Positions 26,201-34,538 of a DNA stretch of 64,000 bases are shown here, in pieces. Under the pieces are notes generated by a model. It saw only the letters and a list, made by a program, of their open reading frames with translations, was not told where the DNA came from and searched no databases. Source of the DNA: Tepidanaerobacter acetatoxydans Re1 (GTDB lineage: Bacteria > Bacillota > Thermosediminibacteria > Thermosediminibacterales > Tepidanaerobacteraceae); NCBI RefSeq assembly GCF_000328765.2, contig NC_019954.2:934501-998500 (forward strand), read 5' to 3'. The position numbers and the translations under genes were made by a program. How positions within the stretch are numbered: position 1 is the first letter of the stretch; each line of letters opens with the position of its first letter.

Positions 26201-26269
26201 TTATTAGCTACATCTCATTCATACTGTATGGATACATTTGGCATAGAACTGAAGCTAATATGTTCATAA
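23264..26269 (+). CDS. SF2 helicase with PD-(D/E)xK-like C-terminal nuclease, defence candidate
   Basis: About 1001 residues. The N-terminal half is a DEAD/DEAH-type SF2 helicase: Q-like RPAQFGAL, Walker A MPTGTGKTE (Lys81), DESHH (186-190), TATPF (212-216) and motif VI QFIGRFAR. A long central region without recognised motifs follows. Near the C-terminus FDDDGSGEIADIV...NLFHCKF (Glu861, Asp864, Lys883) fits a PD-(D/E)xK nuclease of the E-x-x-D...(x)-x-K type. I prefer TTG 23264 because AGGGGTGG lies just upstream; GTG 23255 and ATG 23329 are alternatives. It lies alone between CBASS and an Abi gene, so it is probably a single-gene anti-phage or restriction system. It does not match a named system I can be sure of. 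Confidence 0.75.
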   Translation: MKRTETKIKRNIFSGVKKQGKYMSTSEVIKSWDNGTTEVIAEDINGIGLRPAQFGALSAIRAHWTVSNKDATVVMPTGTGKTETMMAAVVTESIERTLVAVPSALLRTQVYDKFKTLGILYDIGYLKDRVVPPNVLKLNNNIKNFDEFRRYIEKSNIIVTTMALLCKMQEDYKTYLSDMIDLLIVDESHHISAKTWMETKSWFLNNKIIQFTATPFRDDGKKIDGDIIYNFPLHLAQKQGYFKKIEFEPVEEFDELKSDREIAKRAVYLLQKDLRDGYEHLLLVRAKTIARAEELFDNIYNKYYSEFKPILITNRQSAKEKKERMEQLKSLESKILVCVDMFGEGIDIPNLKIAAIHDKYKSIPITLQFIGRFARTAEKLGDAKIVANIADDDIVDAIEELYEKDTDWNQLLPLKSNEYIDKELSLQKLIRGFSSEDLDDVSLSQLKPKVSMIAYRTNDKKWYCDRWTNIFDESKCRYFINQDEKILIIIEPREVNIGWTSQQDIFNIEWHLYIVYWNNDKNIVFLNSTDKSKGYRLIKEIFDNEPITIKSENVFRSFSGINRLMLGTVGLNSGIDGPVRYKMFAGIDVGEGISESQKANCYKSNLFGNGYNGNGKVSIGASHKGTVWSRWVESIDYWKNWCDQTIDKINDDTINVGKLLEGVLTPKLISKLPESHPYRIDWPLDFDVNMDRRIIIDTGLYEVPMYELDIRLKSVNHKNNDIIFMVKGEQFIEEFRLSILKDNYFITSVSNMMAEIKIGNSKKQYLYEFFKEEPPTIWFADGSSLQGNILVSIPKNQIIEFPEKNIISYDWNLLGVDIRSESQLDKTTNLKKKNSIQYKVIEKLIEANKYTIIFDDDGSGEIADIVAISEEDNTITMNLFHCKFFHGDKPGSRINDLYEVCGQAEKSVSWKQKPIDLIDRMKYREVSRNKENKPSRFEIGDLHELSIIRKKLMRQKSNMNIYIVQPGVDSAKITTDMNSLLATSHSYCMDTFGIELKLICS

Positions 26270-26422
26270 ATAACATTAATAATAGCATGAAATTGGAATC
26301 CAATTATCTAGATTATGAAAATTATTAGATAACATATAGGTATAATTTATTATAGATTATGGATTATTATACAATAATTATAAAATACATGAATAAAACT
26401 TTTAAAATTGAATAAACTTTAG

Positions 26423-26451
26423 TTGAATCGATTAATATTTTGTGATATAAT
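26423..26451 (+). promoter_or_regulatory. Promoter of small-RNA unit 1
   Basis: TTGAAT (26423-26428), a 17-bp spacer and TATAAT (26446-26451), directly before the first repeat unit. Confidence 0.75.
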
Positions 26452-26455
26452 TTAA

Positions 26456-26510
26456 ATTACAAAAGATCGATTAAAGACTGCGGGTGATTCACTGCCCTCA
26501 GTCTTTCTAT
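26456..26510 (+). ncRNA. abiF-type small RNA, unit 1
   Basis: The unit reads ATTACAAAAGATCGATTAAAG and then forms a stem AAAGACTG-c-GGG / CCC-t-CAGTCTTT ending in CTATTTT. Stem and U tract would terminate a ~50-nt RNA. It resembles the abiF RNA motif found next to Abi_2 genes. A second copy lies 149 bases downstream. Confidence 0.75.
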
Positions 26511-26572
26511 TTTATATCGATATTTCATTTCATTTTTATATAAATTACTTATAGAATAAGGGTAACATTTTA

Positions 26573-26601
26573 TTGATTTGGTGAATACTATATGATAAAA
26601 T
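26573..26601 (+). promoter_or_regulatory. Promoter of small-RNA unit 2
   Basis: TTGATT (26573-26578), a 17-bp spacer and TAAAAT (26596-26601). Confidence 0.7.
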
Positions 26602-26604
26602 GAC

Positions 26605-26656
26605 ATTACAAAAGATCGATTAAAGACTGCGGGTGATTTTTCCCTCAGTCTTTCTA
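26605..26656 (+). ncRNA. abiF-type small RNA, unit 2
   Basis: The first 34 bases are identical to unit 1 and the terminal stem is conserved, with the loop shortened from TGATTCACTG to TGATTTTT. It lies 20 bases before the Abi_2 start codon, so incomplete termination here would also transcribe the protein gene. Confidence 0.75.
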
Positions 26657-26676
26657 CATATTAGGGGTGAAATTGG

Positions 26677-27813
26677 ATGGAAAAACAATTCTCTATATAT
26701 AGTGAAAGGGTTGAAATTCTTAGAAAACGGAATATGAGTATTGATAATAGTAGTGAAGAGAAAATCCTTTTAAATAAATATAATTATTATAATTTGATTA
26801 ATGGCTACAAAGATCCCTTTCTATATAAGGGGACAAGCCCAAATGAACGGTATATAACTGGGACACGCCTAAGTGAATTGGAGGCCTTGTTGAAATTTGA
26901 TACTAGTTTAAGGCTTCTATTTTTAAGAGAAATTTTAAAGATAGAAGAAATTATAAAAAATCAAATAGTTCAGTCGTTTTATCATTATCATTTATATAAA
27001 GAACCTGGAAATACTGAAATAGAGCGTGTAAATCTGCATAGGGACAGTGAATATTTAAGAAGGAAATATTATGATCTTACTGATTTATATACTGTTTATA
27101 CTAACAATAGTTATGGAGTTGTTAGTACTACTGTATCATTTAATCATCCTAGAAGAAATTGTACAAGGTGGGATAGGCAATCTACATATGATAATTATAT
27201 AGCCACAGTATATAGAACCTTAGGTCAGCAAAGGAAAAATAAAAATGATTCAATTAAATCTTATTTGGAACAACATGGTTATATGCCAATGTGGATTTTA
27301 ATGAATGTATTAACCTTTGGAAATGTAAGCCATTTATTCACTCTTCAAAAAAGAGATGTGCAAATGGATATAATTAATTCACTAAACTTAAATTCTACTC
27401 CATTAATTTCAGATGATTTATCAATTGTCAATACCTCAAGAATTTTACAGATTTTAAGTATATATAGAAATATTTGTGCCCATAATGAAAGATTTTATAT
27501 TACAAAAATTAAAGTACCTATTGATGATATTTATATGAATTTTGGAAACAAACTTCCTAATACTGTAGGTCCTACTTTAGGTAGAAGACTAAATGACTCT
27601 CAAAGGAAAAAAAGGCTAAATGCAAGGCAAGGGGTCTATGCATTAATTTTTATAATTTCATTATTTATGAATAAAAAGGAATTAAATGATTTTGTTATTG
27701 AAATTAGAAATGAATTTAAAAAACTTGAGTATAAATTAAGCACTATTCCTATAGATGAAATTGAAAGATTTATGGGCTTAAATTTTGATTGGTTCAGCTT
27801 GATTAAGAACTAA
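26677..27813 (+). CDS. Abi_2 (AbiD/AbiF-like) abortive infection protein
   Basis: A 378-residue Abi_2 protein. The N-terminus has LLNKYNYYNLINGYKDPF and RLSELEALLKFDTSLRLLFLREIL, then MPMWILMNVLTFGNVSHLF. The HEPN ribonuclease motif RNICAHNER (Arg264-x4-His269) is intact. These proteins block phage growth, probably by RNA cleavage. Its GGGGTGA ribosome-binding site lies between the second small RNA and the ATG. The RNA units may act as antidote or guide, similar in logic to RNA-antitoxin systems; that is an inference. Confidence 0.88.
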   Translation: MEKQFSIYSERVEILRKRNMSIDNSSEEKILLNKYNYYNLINGYKDPFLYKGTSPNERYITGTRLSELEALLKFDTSLRLLFLREILKIEEIIKNQIVQSFYHYHLYKEPGNTEIERVNLHRDSEYLRRKYYDLTDLYTVYTNNSYGVVSTTVSFNHPRRNCTRWDRQSTYDNYIATVYRTLGQQRKNKNDSIKSYLEQHGYMPMWILMNVLTFGNVSHLFTLQKRDVQMDIINSLNLNSTPLISDDLSIVNTSRILQILSIYRNICAHNERFYITKIKVPIDDIYMNFGNKLPNTVGPTLGRRLNDSQRKKRLNARQGVYALIFIISLFMNKKELNDFVIEIRNEFKKLEYKLSTIPIDEIERFMGLNFDWFSLIKN

Positions 27814-27837
27814 AGGGGAAGCTTAATGCTTCCCCTT
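27813..27837. terminator. Terminator between the Abi_2 gene and the convergent ABC operon
   Basis: AAGGGGAAGC pairs with GCTTCCCCTT over a 5-nt loop. On the minus strand it is followed by TTTAGTTCTT, so it mainly suits the efflux operon. Confidence 0.75.
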
Positions 27838-27845
27838 ATGGTTAA

Positions 27846-28601
27846 TTATAATTTAGTTTGGCTTTTTAAACTTTTTATAGCCGATAGAAAGCTAATAGAG
27901 CTTAAAACTAATAAAAGTATCAATACAAATATAATATCTTTAATACTAATATTTCCATTTAAGATAATAAAACGCAGTGCATTAATTACATGGGTAAAAG
28001 GATTTAGTTTAACAAGAATAGATAGTAATCCTCTAATTTCTTCTGTGGGAAATAAGGCACTACTAAGAAAAAATAATGGAAGTACTATGGCATTCATTAC
28101 GGTTTCATAGATCATTTCATTTGGAAGAGTTAGACTAATACTATATGAAATAGATGCCATAAAAAAGGCTGTCATAAAGATTAATAGTATTATAGAAATT
28201 ATACTAGGTACATTTAAAGGTATCGTAACAGAGAATAATAGACTGATTAAGATCATTACTGCCACTTCAAAAAAGGAACATAATACCCCTTCTAAAATCT
28301 GACCTAATACTATAGAATATCTTTTAACGGGTGCTATTAATATTCGGTAGAAACTTCCATTGTTTTTCATAATATAATTCATCATGCCACTACTACTGCA
28401 TGTAGCAAAGATTACTAATACAATTAATCCAGGAAGGATAAAGGCTGTATAGTTTTCAATACCAGTATTCTTCATGGTTTCACCTGCAACAGTGCTATAG
28501 AGAACCAGCCACAAAATAGGTTGTAAAATAGTAATAAATATTGTAAATAGATTATTAAATCTTAATTTTATATTTCTATAAAGTATAGTCATAGTATCCA
28601 T
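27846..28601 (-). CDS. ABC-2 type permease of an efflux system
   Basis: A 251-residue ABC-2 membrane protein with about six helices; the conserved block NGSFYRILIAPVKRYSIVLGQI (around residues 80-100) is typical of DrrB-type exporters. Its start overlaps the end of the ATPase gene by 26 bases. It is the last gene of the four-gene AraC/GyrI/ABC operon. Confidence 0.87.
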   Translation of the reverse strand: MDTMTILYRNIKLRFNNLFTIFITILQPILWLVLYSTVAGETMKNTGIENYTAFILPGLIVLVIFATCSSSGMMNYIMKNNGSFYRILIAPVKRYSIVLGQILEGVLCSFFEVAVMILISLLFSVTIPLNVPSIISIILLIFMTAFFMASISYSISLTLPNEMIYETVMNAIVLPLFFLSSALFPTEEIRGLLSILVKLNPFTHVINALRFIILNGNISIKDIIFVLILLLVLSSISFLSAIKSLKSQTKL

Positions 28602-29550
28602 TGTTATTCACCTCTAAATCTTTATCAGTTAATTTTAAAAATACATCTTCTAATGAAGGTTTTCCTATTTCAATTCCATTAAAAAGTATATCATTATCTA
28701 TTAAAAATCTTGTAGTTCTATTTAAATCAAATTTACCATCATCTGTATCTATTAGAACTTTATTCTCTTTTAAAAATACCTGAGTTTTAGGATATATTTT
28801 TTTTAATTCTTCTATATATTTTTTAGCTTTATCACCTTTAGAAAAACTTATCTTTAAAGTATCCTTGCCTAGAAAGCTACGTAGTTCCAAAGGGGTACCT
28901 GTAATAATTTCTTTACCATCTTTCATAATACAGATACTATCACTTAAAATATCAGCCTCTTCAAGATAATGGGTTGTAAGAAAAATAGTAGTATTAAAAT
29001 CACTACGAATAGTTTTTATCATATCCCACATAGCCATACGAGATTTAATGTCCATCCCTACAGTTGGCTCATCTAAAAATAAAATCTTAGGATTAGACAT
29101 CATATTGAGAGCTATATCAAGCCTTCTTTTTACACCACCAGAATAAGAGGATACAGGATAACTTCTATATTCTTTAAGTCCAAAACTATCTATAAGTTTA
29201 TCCATTCTATTAATGGCTATATCTTTTGGAACTTTATATAATCGGCTTTGAAATATCATATTTTCTTCTAGGGATAGATGAGTATCAATAGAAATTTGTT
29301 GTGCTACACAGGCTATATTAGATCTTATAGCTATTGGATTTTTATTGATATTTTCATCAAATATTTTAATACTACCAGAATCAGCTTCTAAATATGTTGT
29401 AAGTATTTTTATTAAAGTAGATTTACCAGCTCCATTTTCTCCAAGAAGTGAAAAAATCTCTCCTTCTTTCACTTTTAAGTTAAAATTATTCAAAGCCTTT
29501 ACACCATTTTTATATGATTTATTTAAATCTTTTACCTCAATAGCATTCAT
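28576..29550 (-). CDS. ABC exporter ATP-binding subunit (DrrA type)
   Basis: A 324-residue ATPase with Walker A GENGAGKST, signature YSGGVKRR, Walker B ILFLDEPTVGMD and switch TTHYLEEADIL, plus the C-terminal regulatory region of the DrrA family. It belongs to a drug- or antibiotic-export pair. The GyrI-like gene ends two bases before its start. Very low GC suggests the operon came from another low-GC host. Confidence 0.9.
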   Translation of the reverse strand: MNAIEVKDLNKSYKNGVKALNNFNLKVKEGEIFSLLGENGAGKSTLIKILTTYLEADSGSIKIFDENINKNPIAIRSNIACVAQQISIDTHLSLEENMIFQSRLYKVPKDIAINRMDKLIDSFGLKEYRSYPVSSYSGGVKRRLDIALNMMSNPKILFLDEPTVGMDIKSRMAMWDMIKTIRSDFNTTIFLTTHYLEEADILSDSICIMKDGKEIITGTPLELRSFLGKDTLKISFSKGDKAKKYIEELKKIYPKTQVFLKENKVLIDTDDGKFDLNRTTRFLIDNDILFNGIEIGKPSLEDVFLKLTDKDLEVNNNGYYDYTL

Positions 29551-29552
29551 TA

Positions 29553-30008
29553 CTAATCCTCCAATATAGGAAATTGAATTTCAGTTATATATTTATTAGG
29601 ATTTCCCCTTAAAATCATTCCAGGTCCTTTTATAAAAACTTCACGGAAAGGTGGAACTATTATTATTTCATTAGAATTAGCATATTCTTTTATAGCTTTA
29701 TAGCCATCTAAAAGACTTTCATAAGGTCCAATATGGGTTACACATAAAGCTTTTATTCTAGGTGTTAATTTTATCTCTATTCCATTAGAATTTGGTTCTT
29801 CTTCTGTTGGTACACATAACTCCATTTCACCTATTTTAGTCCTATGGTCTATATTTAGATAATTGAAAAATGGTGCACCATTAGTTTTTCCTCTTATAGA
29901 TTTAAAGACATTTGGGAATACCTTGTTAGCTTCAGTTACAACTCCGCTATATTTCATATAGGCTACTCTTATAGGTTCAATTTCTTTGATTTCAACTTTA
30001 TAATTCAT
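29553..30008 (-). CDS. GyrI-like small-molecule-binding protein
   Basis: A 151-residue protein of the GyrI/SbmC/AraC effector-binding fold: [16 protein letters not shown] at the start, ELCVPTEEE in the middle, and the [20 protein letters not shown] strand-helix with its conserved Gly-Pro-Tyr. Such proteins bind drugs and can sequester them. It lies between the AraC regulator (which carries the same kind of domain) and the exporter, so it probably senses or buffers the exported compound. Confidence 0.82.
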   Translation of the reverse strand: MNYKVEIKEIEPIRVAYMKYSGVVTEANKVFPNVFKSIRGKTNGAPFFNYLNIDHRTKIGEMELCVPTEEEPNSNGIEIKLTPRIKALCVTHIGPYESLLDGYKAIKEYANSNEIIIVPPFREVFIKGPGMILRGNPNKYITEIQFPILED

Positions 30009-30011
30009 AAA

Positions 30012-30875
30012 TCAATTCTCCTTTTTATTTATTGATATCCACACTTCAGAGTGACCAGTTATAGACGAATTTTTTAATATAGGGTATACTTCAACATCAG
30101 GAAGCCAACCATATTCATATCCAGAAAAGGGAAGCCATTCAGTATAAAATCTTCTAAATACTTTTTGAATATCTTTTTTAAAATTACCCTCATTTTCAAA
30201 GATGACCCAATTAGACTCTGGAATAAAACATTCATACATTCCTGTAGGAGTAGGTTTATCGGTTGGAACTCCAATGTAGTAATGTATATCTTTTGGGTTT
30301 TTGTATACACTAACTCCCAATATGCCCTTTGGCTCCTTATTATTTAAAGAACAAATCTCTTCAAAAATACCGCTCTTTAAAGTTTCTTTCCAAAATAAAG
30401 GAACCTTTTTCTGATTAGAGTCCATATTTTCTATTAGCGGAGTACGAATACCTACAAGGCGAATTCCTTTCTTTTCCTCTATATAATAGGGCATAGGTTC
30501 GTCTCCCATAATATTTATAGAAAACTTAATTCTTGGATATGCATTTAATACAGCTCCTTTCTTTTTAGCAGAACTTGGAGTTATATTGTGAACTCCTTTA
30601 AAAGCTCTGGTGAAAGAGGTTGGAGAACCATATCCATATTTTAAAGCTATATCTATAATCTTTTCATTTGTTCTTTGTAATTCAAACCCAGCTTGTGTCA
30701 TTCTACGGCGTCTTATATATTCAGATAAGCTAATACCAGCAATATATGAAAACATACGTTGAAAATAAAAGGTAGAACAACAGGCAATATTAGCACATTC
30801 GTCATAAGATATTTCACCATCAAGATTATCTTCTATATAATCTATTGCATTACTTAGATTTTTTAACCAGTCCAT
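30012..30875 (-). CDS. AraC-family regulator with GyrI-like effector domain
   Basis: A 287-residue regulator. Residues 1-105 form the double helix-turn-helix, with DEISYDECANIACCSTFYFQRMFSYI and the AraC signature IDIALKYGYGSPTSFTRAFKGVHNITPS. Residues about 120-287 are a GyrI-like effector-binding domain (RLVGIRTPL...YYIGVPTDKP...WVIFENEG). This Rob/SoxS-plus-sensor layout activates multidrug efflux. It is the first gene of the operon and follows AAGGAG. Confidence 0.88.
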   Translation of the reverse strand: MDWLKNLSNAIDYIEDNLDGEISYDECANIACCSTFYFQRMFSYIAGISLSEYIRRRRMTQAGFELQRTNEKIIDIALKYGYGSPTSFTRAFKGVHNITPSSAKKKGAVLNAYPRIKFSINIMGDEPMPYYIEEKKGIRLVGIRTPLIENMDSNQKKVPLFWKETLKSGIFEEICSLNNKEPKGILGVSVYKNPKDIHYYIGVPTDKPTPTGMYECFIPESNWVIFENEGNFKKDIQKVFRRFYTEWLPFSGYEYGWLPDVEVYPILKNSSITGHSEVWISINKKEN

Positions 30876-30993
30876 TTTCTCACTCCTTAACTATAAGAAT
30901 ACAGTAATAATTTTTATTAAACCTTTCTTTTTATGTCCTCTTTTGTAAACTTTACCTCATTAAAAAATTAGTATCAACTCTTTAATATGTTTA

Positions 30994-32561
30994 CTCAACT
31001 TTCCCACCCATGAAATGGGCTTGAACCTTGAAAAATTCATATAAAAACGCACTTTAAAACAACAAGAAACCTCCAAAGAATGGTATAATTGAAGTAACTA
31101 AAACCCAATAATACCAGTCGCTAAGGAGGTTTCCCATGACCAGTATATCAGATTTACAAAATAATGACCAGATGCTTGATTCTAGAATTGATTATTTCTT
31201 TAAGAAGCTTAACATTTCAAAAATGTTGCTTAAATCTAATTTCTACAAGGAATCAGGGGTTTGCTGCGTTACAATATTAAAAGCATTATTTTCTCTGGTT
31301 TTTAACGGCAAAAATCTTTATCGAACCCTAGTCCTACAAAGTGAAGATTTGCCTTTTAGGAAAAATACCGCTTATCGCTTCCTTAATGATGGGCGCTTTA
31401 ACTGGGAAAAGCTACTTCAATTGATAATGACACGTCTGATTTTATTCATTGACGGTCTAACCGGGGAAAACTGGCAGTCAGTACTGATTTTTGACGACTC
31501 GCTTTTTAGCCGTAACCGCAGTAAAAAAGTAGAATTTTTAGCCAAGGTGTTTGATCATACTAGCCATAAATTTTGCAAAGGTTTCCAAATGCTAACTATG
31601 GGATGGTCTCGCAAAACACCTTTATGCCTATTTCCTTCTGCTTGTTAAGTTCCCATAATGATAAAAATGTGCTCTGCAAAGCCAAGACGACGGATAAAAG
31701 GACCCTTGCCTACAAGCGCCGAAAGCTGGCTAGACAGGAAGCTCCCGATGTGGTGTTAACTATGCTTCGCAGTGCAAAGGATATTCCGGCTAAATTTGTG
31801 CTCTTTGACAGTTGGTTTACAATGCCCAAGACCGTAATTCGAGTTAAAAGGGAAAATCGTGATGTTATAGGTATGATCCGTATTACAGAAAAGATCCATT
31901 ATCAATACCAAGGTAAATGGCAAAATGTCAAAAGTATCTATCAAAAGATTAAAAAGTCCTCTAATACGAAAGGCATCATCGGATCAGTTTGTGTCAAACT
32001 TAGGGAAGATAGGGTCTCCACCGCCGATAAATTTATTGATGCCAAAATTGTTTTTGTGAAAGACCGTAGTTCGGATAATTGGCATCTCCTTCTTTGCACC
32101 GACATTTCCGTAAGTGATGAAGAAGTCGTCCGGGTCTATGGAAAGCGCTGGGATATAGAAGTTTTCTTCAAGGTTTGCAAGTCATATCTAGCCTTGGCTA
32201 AAGAGTATCAGGGACGCAGCTATGACATGCAAGTTGCGGCTACAACTATTGTTTTCCTTAGATATGCTATGTTATCTATGGAAGCTAGAAATGCTACCGA
32301 TGATAGAACTATAGGTGATCTATTTTTCTACCTCAAAGAAGAACTGCAAGACATAAAGCTCTCTCAGTCGCTGATGCTTTTGGTTGATACCCTTCGCCAG
32401 ACGCTAAGTAAATTGCCTTTGATTAGTCAGGAGATGGCTAAGATGATTATGGATACATTTTTGAATACTATACCGCAGCCTTTGAGACAAAAATTGTTAT
32501 TGTGTGCGTGACTATAGATTTTTCAAGGTTCAAGCTGTAATTAGCAGGTGGGAAAGTTGAG
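30994..32561 (+). mobile_element. IS4-family insertion sequence with 7-bp target duplication
   Basis: The 1568-bp element has complex terminal inverted repeats: CTCAACTTTCCCACC then CTTGAACCTTGAAAAAT at the left, and the exact complements at the right. Both ends are flanked by ATGTTTA (30987-30993 and 32562-32568), a clean target duplication showing a single simple insertion. Confidence 0.92.
31136..32511 (+). pseudogene. IS4-family transposase with a frameshift
   Basis: Two overlapping frames together encode one DDE transposase. The first ends after FCKGFQMLTMGWS; the second continues NTFMPISFCLLSS. The switch is near 31605 and fits a one-base indel. DDE elements are visible in LIFDDSLFSR, VLFDSWFTMPK and GKRWDIEVFFKVCKSYL. 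The start follows AAGGAGGT. Programmed frameshifting is unusual for this family, so a mutation is more likely. Confidence 0.82.
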
Positions 32562-32609
32562 ATGTTTATTAATCTTATTTCAATTTTTTTAACCAGAAGA
32601 GAGAGCAAA

Positions 32610-33985
32610 TTAATGCTCCCTCTTCTGATTAATTTCAGGTTCTTGCCACTGCATATAAGTCTCCAAATTGGATTTTAAAAAATTAAGTTGGGAGACTTTT
32701 TCTTTTTGTTTTTGATAATCCTGGTAGGCCTTTTCCTTTAATTGTGTTTGTTCTTTTAGCTTCTTTTTTAAAACTGGAACAGAAACTAATATATCTTCAG
32801 AAATTGAATTCCCTAATGCTTTTATAGAAGCTTCAAAAAGGATTATTTCATCAGTATGTGCTTTATAAAAGGATTCTTTATCTTTCGCCATTGCCAGGCA
32901 TCATATATAGGTTTTAATCTATTATGGGTTTCTATATTTTTGATTTTTAAACTAATATTAGCAATATTATTTTCAATATTTTTAATATTAGTAGCCATAT
33001 TTGTTAGTTCTAGATTTACCTTACCTATAGCATCATAGAGTTCATCTCTGGAATTAATTTGATGAATTGTCATCAAATTTAATGTTTTAGCCATGCTTTT
33101 CAAATTATGTTGTTTTGCCCATATTTCATAACCTCTAAATTCTTGAGCCTTTGGGTTATTTTTTAAATCAATGATCCTACCTAAATTAGAATGATTTCTT
33201 GGGCTAGTGCCACGAGATTTGGGTTTTGTAGGATATTTTTCTTTTCTACATACTCGGTTTTCTATTTCTTTCTTAATATTTTCCTCTGTATAATCTTCAC
33301 CAATAGTCTTAGCTCTAGTGAATCTTTCCTGCTCCTTTGCTCTGAAGGAGATATGTTTACCTTCCTTAATTTCGTAACCCATTGCTCTCATTAATCTAAG
33401 AAAATCTTCCCAATCATTAGCTCTCTTAATAGCATTATCAATAGAGTATTGGAGCTGTGCTTTCCAACTCTTTCCTCTTTTTCGTTCTTGATATTCTTTA
33501 TATGACTTACCTTCTTCTTTTCCTTGATTTTCAATAATGGATAATCCATATTCCTTGCAGAGTTTATCACTAATATTACGAATCTGATGGTAGGTTTTCT
33601 TATTAGAATTATAGGCATAGCTATCGGTAAAGCTAACATTATTAAATAATATATGGTTATGAATATGGCCTTTATCTATATGTGTTGTAAGTATATATTC
33701 ATATTTTCCCTTGAGGGCCTCATCTATTAATTTTTTTCCAATTTCATGAGCTATTTCAGGTGTTAGTTTATCATCTGGATCAAAAGATTGAATCAAATGT
33801 CTGGCTAAATTTTTAGTAGAACTATTCCATGATTGTCTAGTCATTTCAAATTCTAATGCAGCTGTTTCATGTCCACAGGCATGAGTGGAAATTAGAATTT
33901 CTTCGTCAGTTTTTTCAGGATTACAAATATATTTTATGCTTAAATCTAAGGTAGTTTTGATAGGATGGATTTTTGTAATTGCCAT
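32610..33985 (-). pseudogene. MobA/VirD2-type relaxase of an ICE, frameshifted near the C-terminus
   Basis: The main frame (380 codons) starts MAITKIHPIKTTLDLSIKYI, with the histidine triad HIDKGHIHNHILFNNV and a Tyr-containing N-terminus; it nicks oriT in conjugative transfer. Near 32890 it runs out of frame (DAWQWRKI), while an overlapping frame carries on as AKDKESFYKAHTDEIILFEASIKAL, the usual continuation of Tn1549-like relaxases. One indel therefore breaks the coiled C-terminus. The nicking domain is whole and might still work in trans. Confidence 0.82.
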
Positions 33986-34089
33986 AATTCCCTCATCATC
34001 TCCTTAATTTCTTCTATATCTTCACTATAGATATTACTTGTGGAATTAACTCGTTTTGCTATTTGATTCATATTACTTCCAAATCGGGT
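33946..34089 (-). pseudogene. MobC-like relaxosome protein, C-terminal fragment
   Basis: The frame TRFGSNMNQIAKRVNSTSNIYSEDIEEIKE...LWQLQKSILSKLP is the C-terminus of MobC relaxosome accessory proteins (usually GxNxNQIAxxxN). It overlaps the relaxase start by 40 bases, as in intact mob operons. Upstream coding sequence stops making sense at the CATGTGGAG core at 34090, so the 5' part has been lost at that junction. Confidence 0.7.
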
Positions 34090-34103
34090 CATGTGGAGTG
34101 CGT
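34090..34103 (+). other. rlmD-type att-core relic
   Basis: CATGTGGAGTGCGT encodes HVECV on the plus strand, like the end of rlmD (SHVECVV at 9787-9807). It marks the point at which mobC is truncated. It could be an attachment-site remnant of an ICE that targets rlmD-type genes. Confidence 0.5.
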
Positions 34104-34189
34104 AATAGGAATGCAAAGGCAAGTGTCCTCCTATAATAAGCTCTTGCTTCCTCCAGAATTTCCTCTCTTCTTTCCCAATATTAAATGAG

Positions 34190-34400
34190 GAGAAGCAGGA
34201 GTAAAAGCAGGATTAAGGAATAAAAGCAGGAGTAAAAGGCAGGAATAAAAGGAGGTACAAGGAATAAAGATAGGAATAAAGACAGGAATAAGGGATAAGG
34301 ATTAAGTATAGAAAGAATAGGAACAAGAGTTAGTGAGAGACAGGACTAAGGTGTTAGCAGGGTTAGGAATTAAGGGAAGATGCAGGGATAATACAGGAGA
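34190..34400 (+). repeat. Purine-rich degenerate tandem repeat
   Basis: About 210 bases are almost all A and G on this strand, with many near-copies of GCAGGAATAAAAG and similar 10-16-bp units. There is no coding frame. Such a strand-asymmetric tract next to mob genes could be part of a transfer origin or a replication slippage product. Confidence 0.65.
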
Positions 34401-34538
34401 TTCTTTATTTCTTATTTCTATCACAATTTCTTGGAGAGTACATATAGAATGTGTTATAATAATAAAGAATATATTGAAAATTATTCCAAATTAAAGATTA
34501 ATATGATACATGATATTATAAAGGCTGGGAGGGCGCTT

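Noticed and set aside
26456-26656. CRISPR-like repeat pair upstream of the Abi_2 gene
   Set aside because: There are only two copies, each with its own promoter and terminator stem, and no unique spacers. Small-RNA units explain them better.
34190-34400. Possible CRISPR array
   Set aside because: Units are degenerate, contiguous and of variable length with no spacers.
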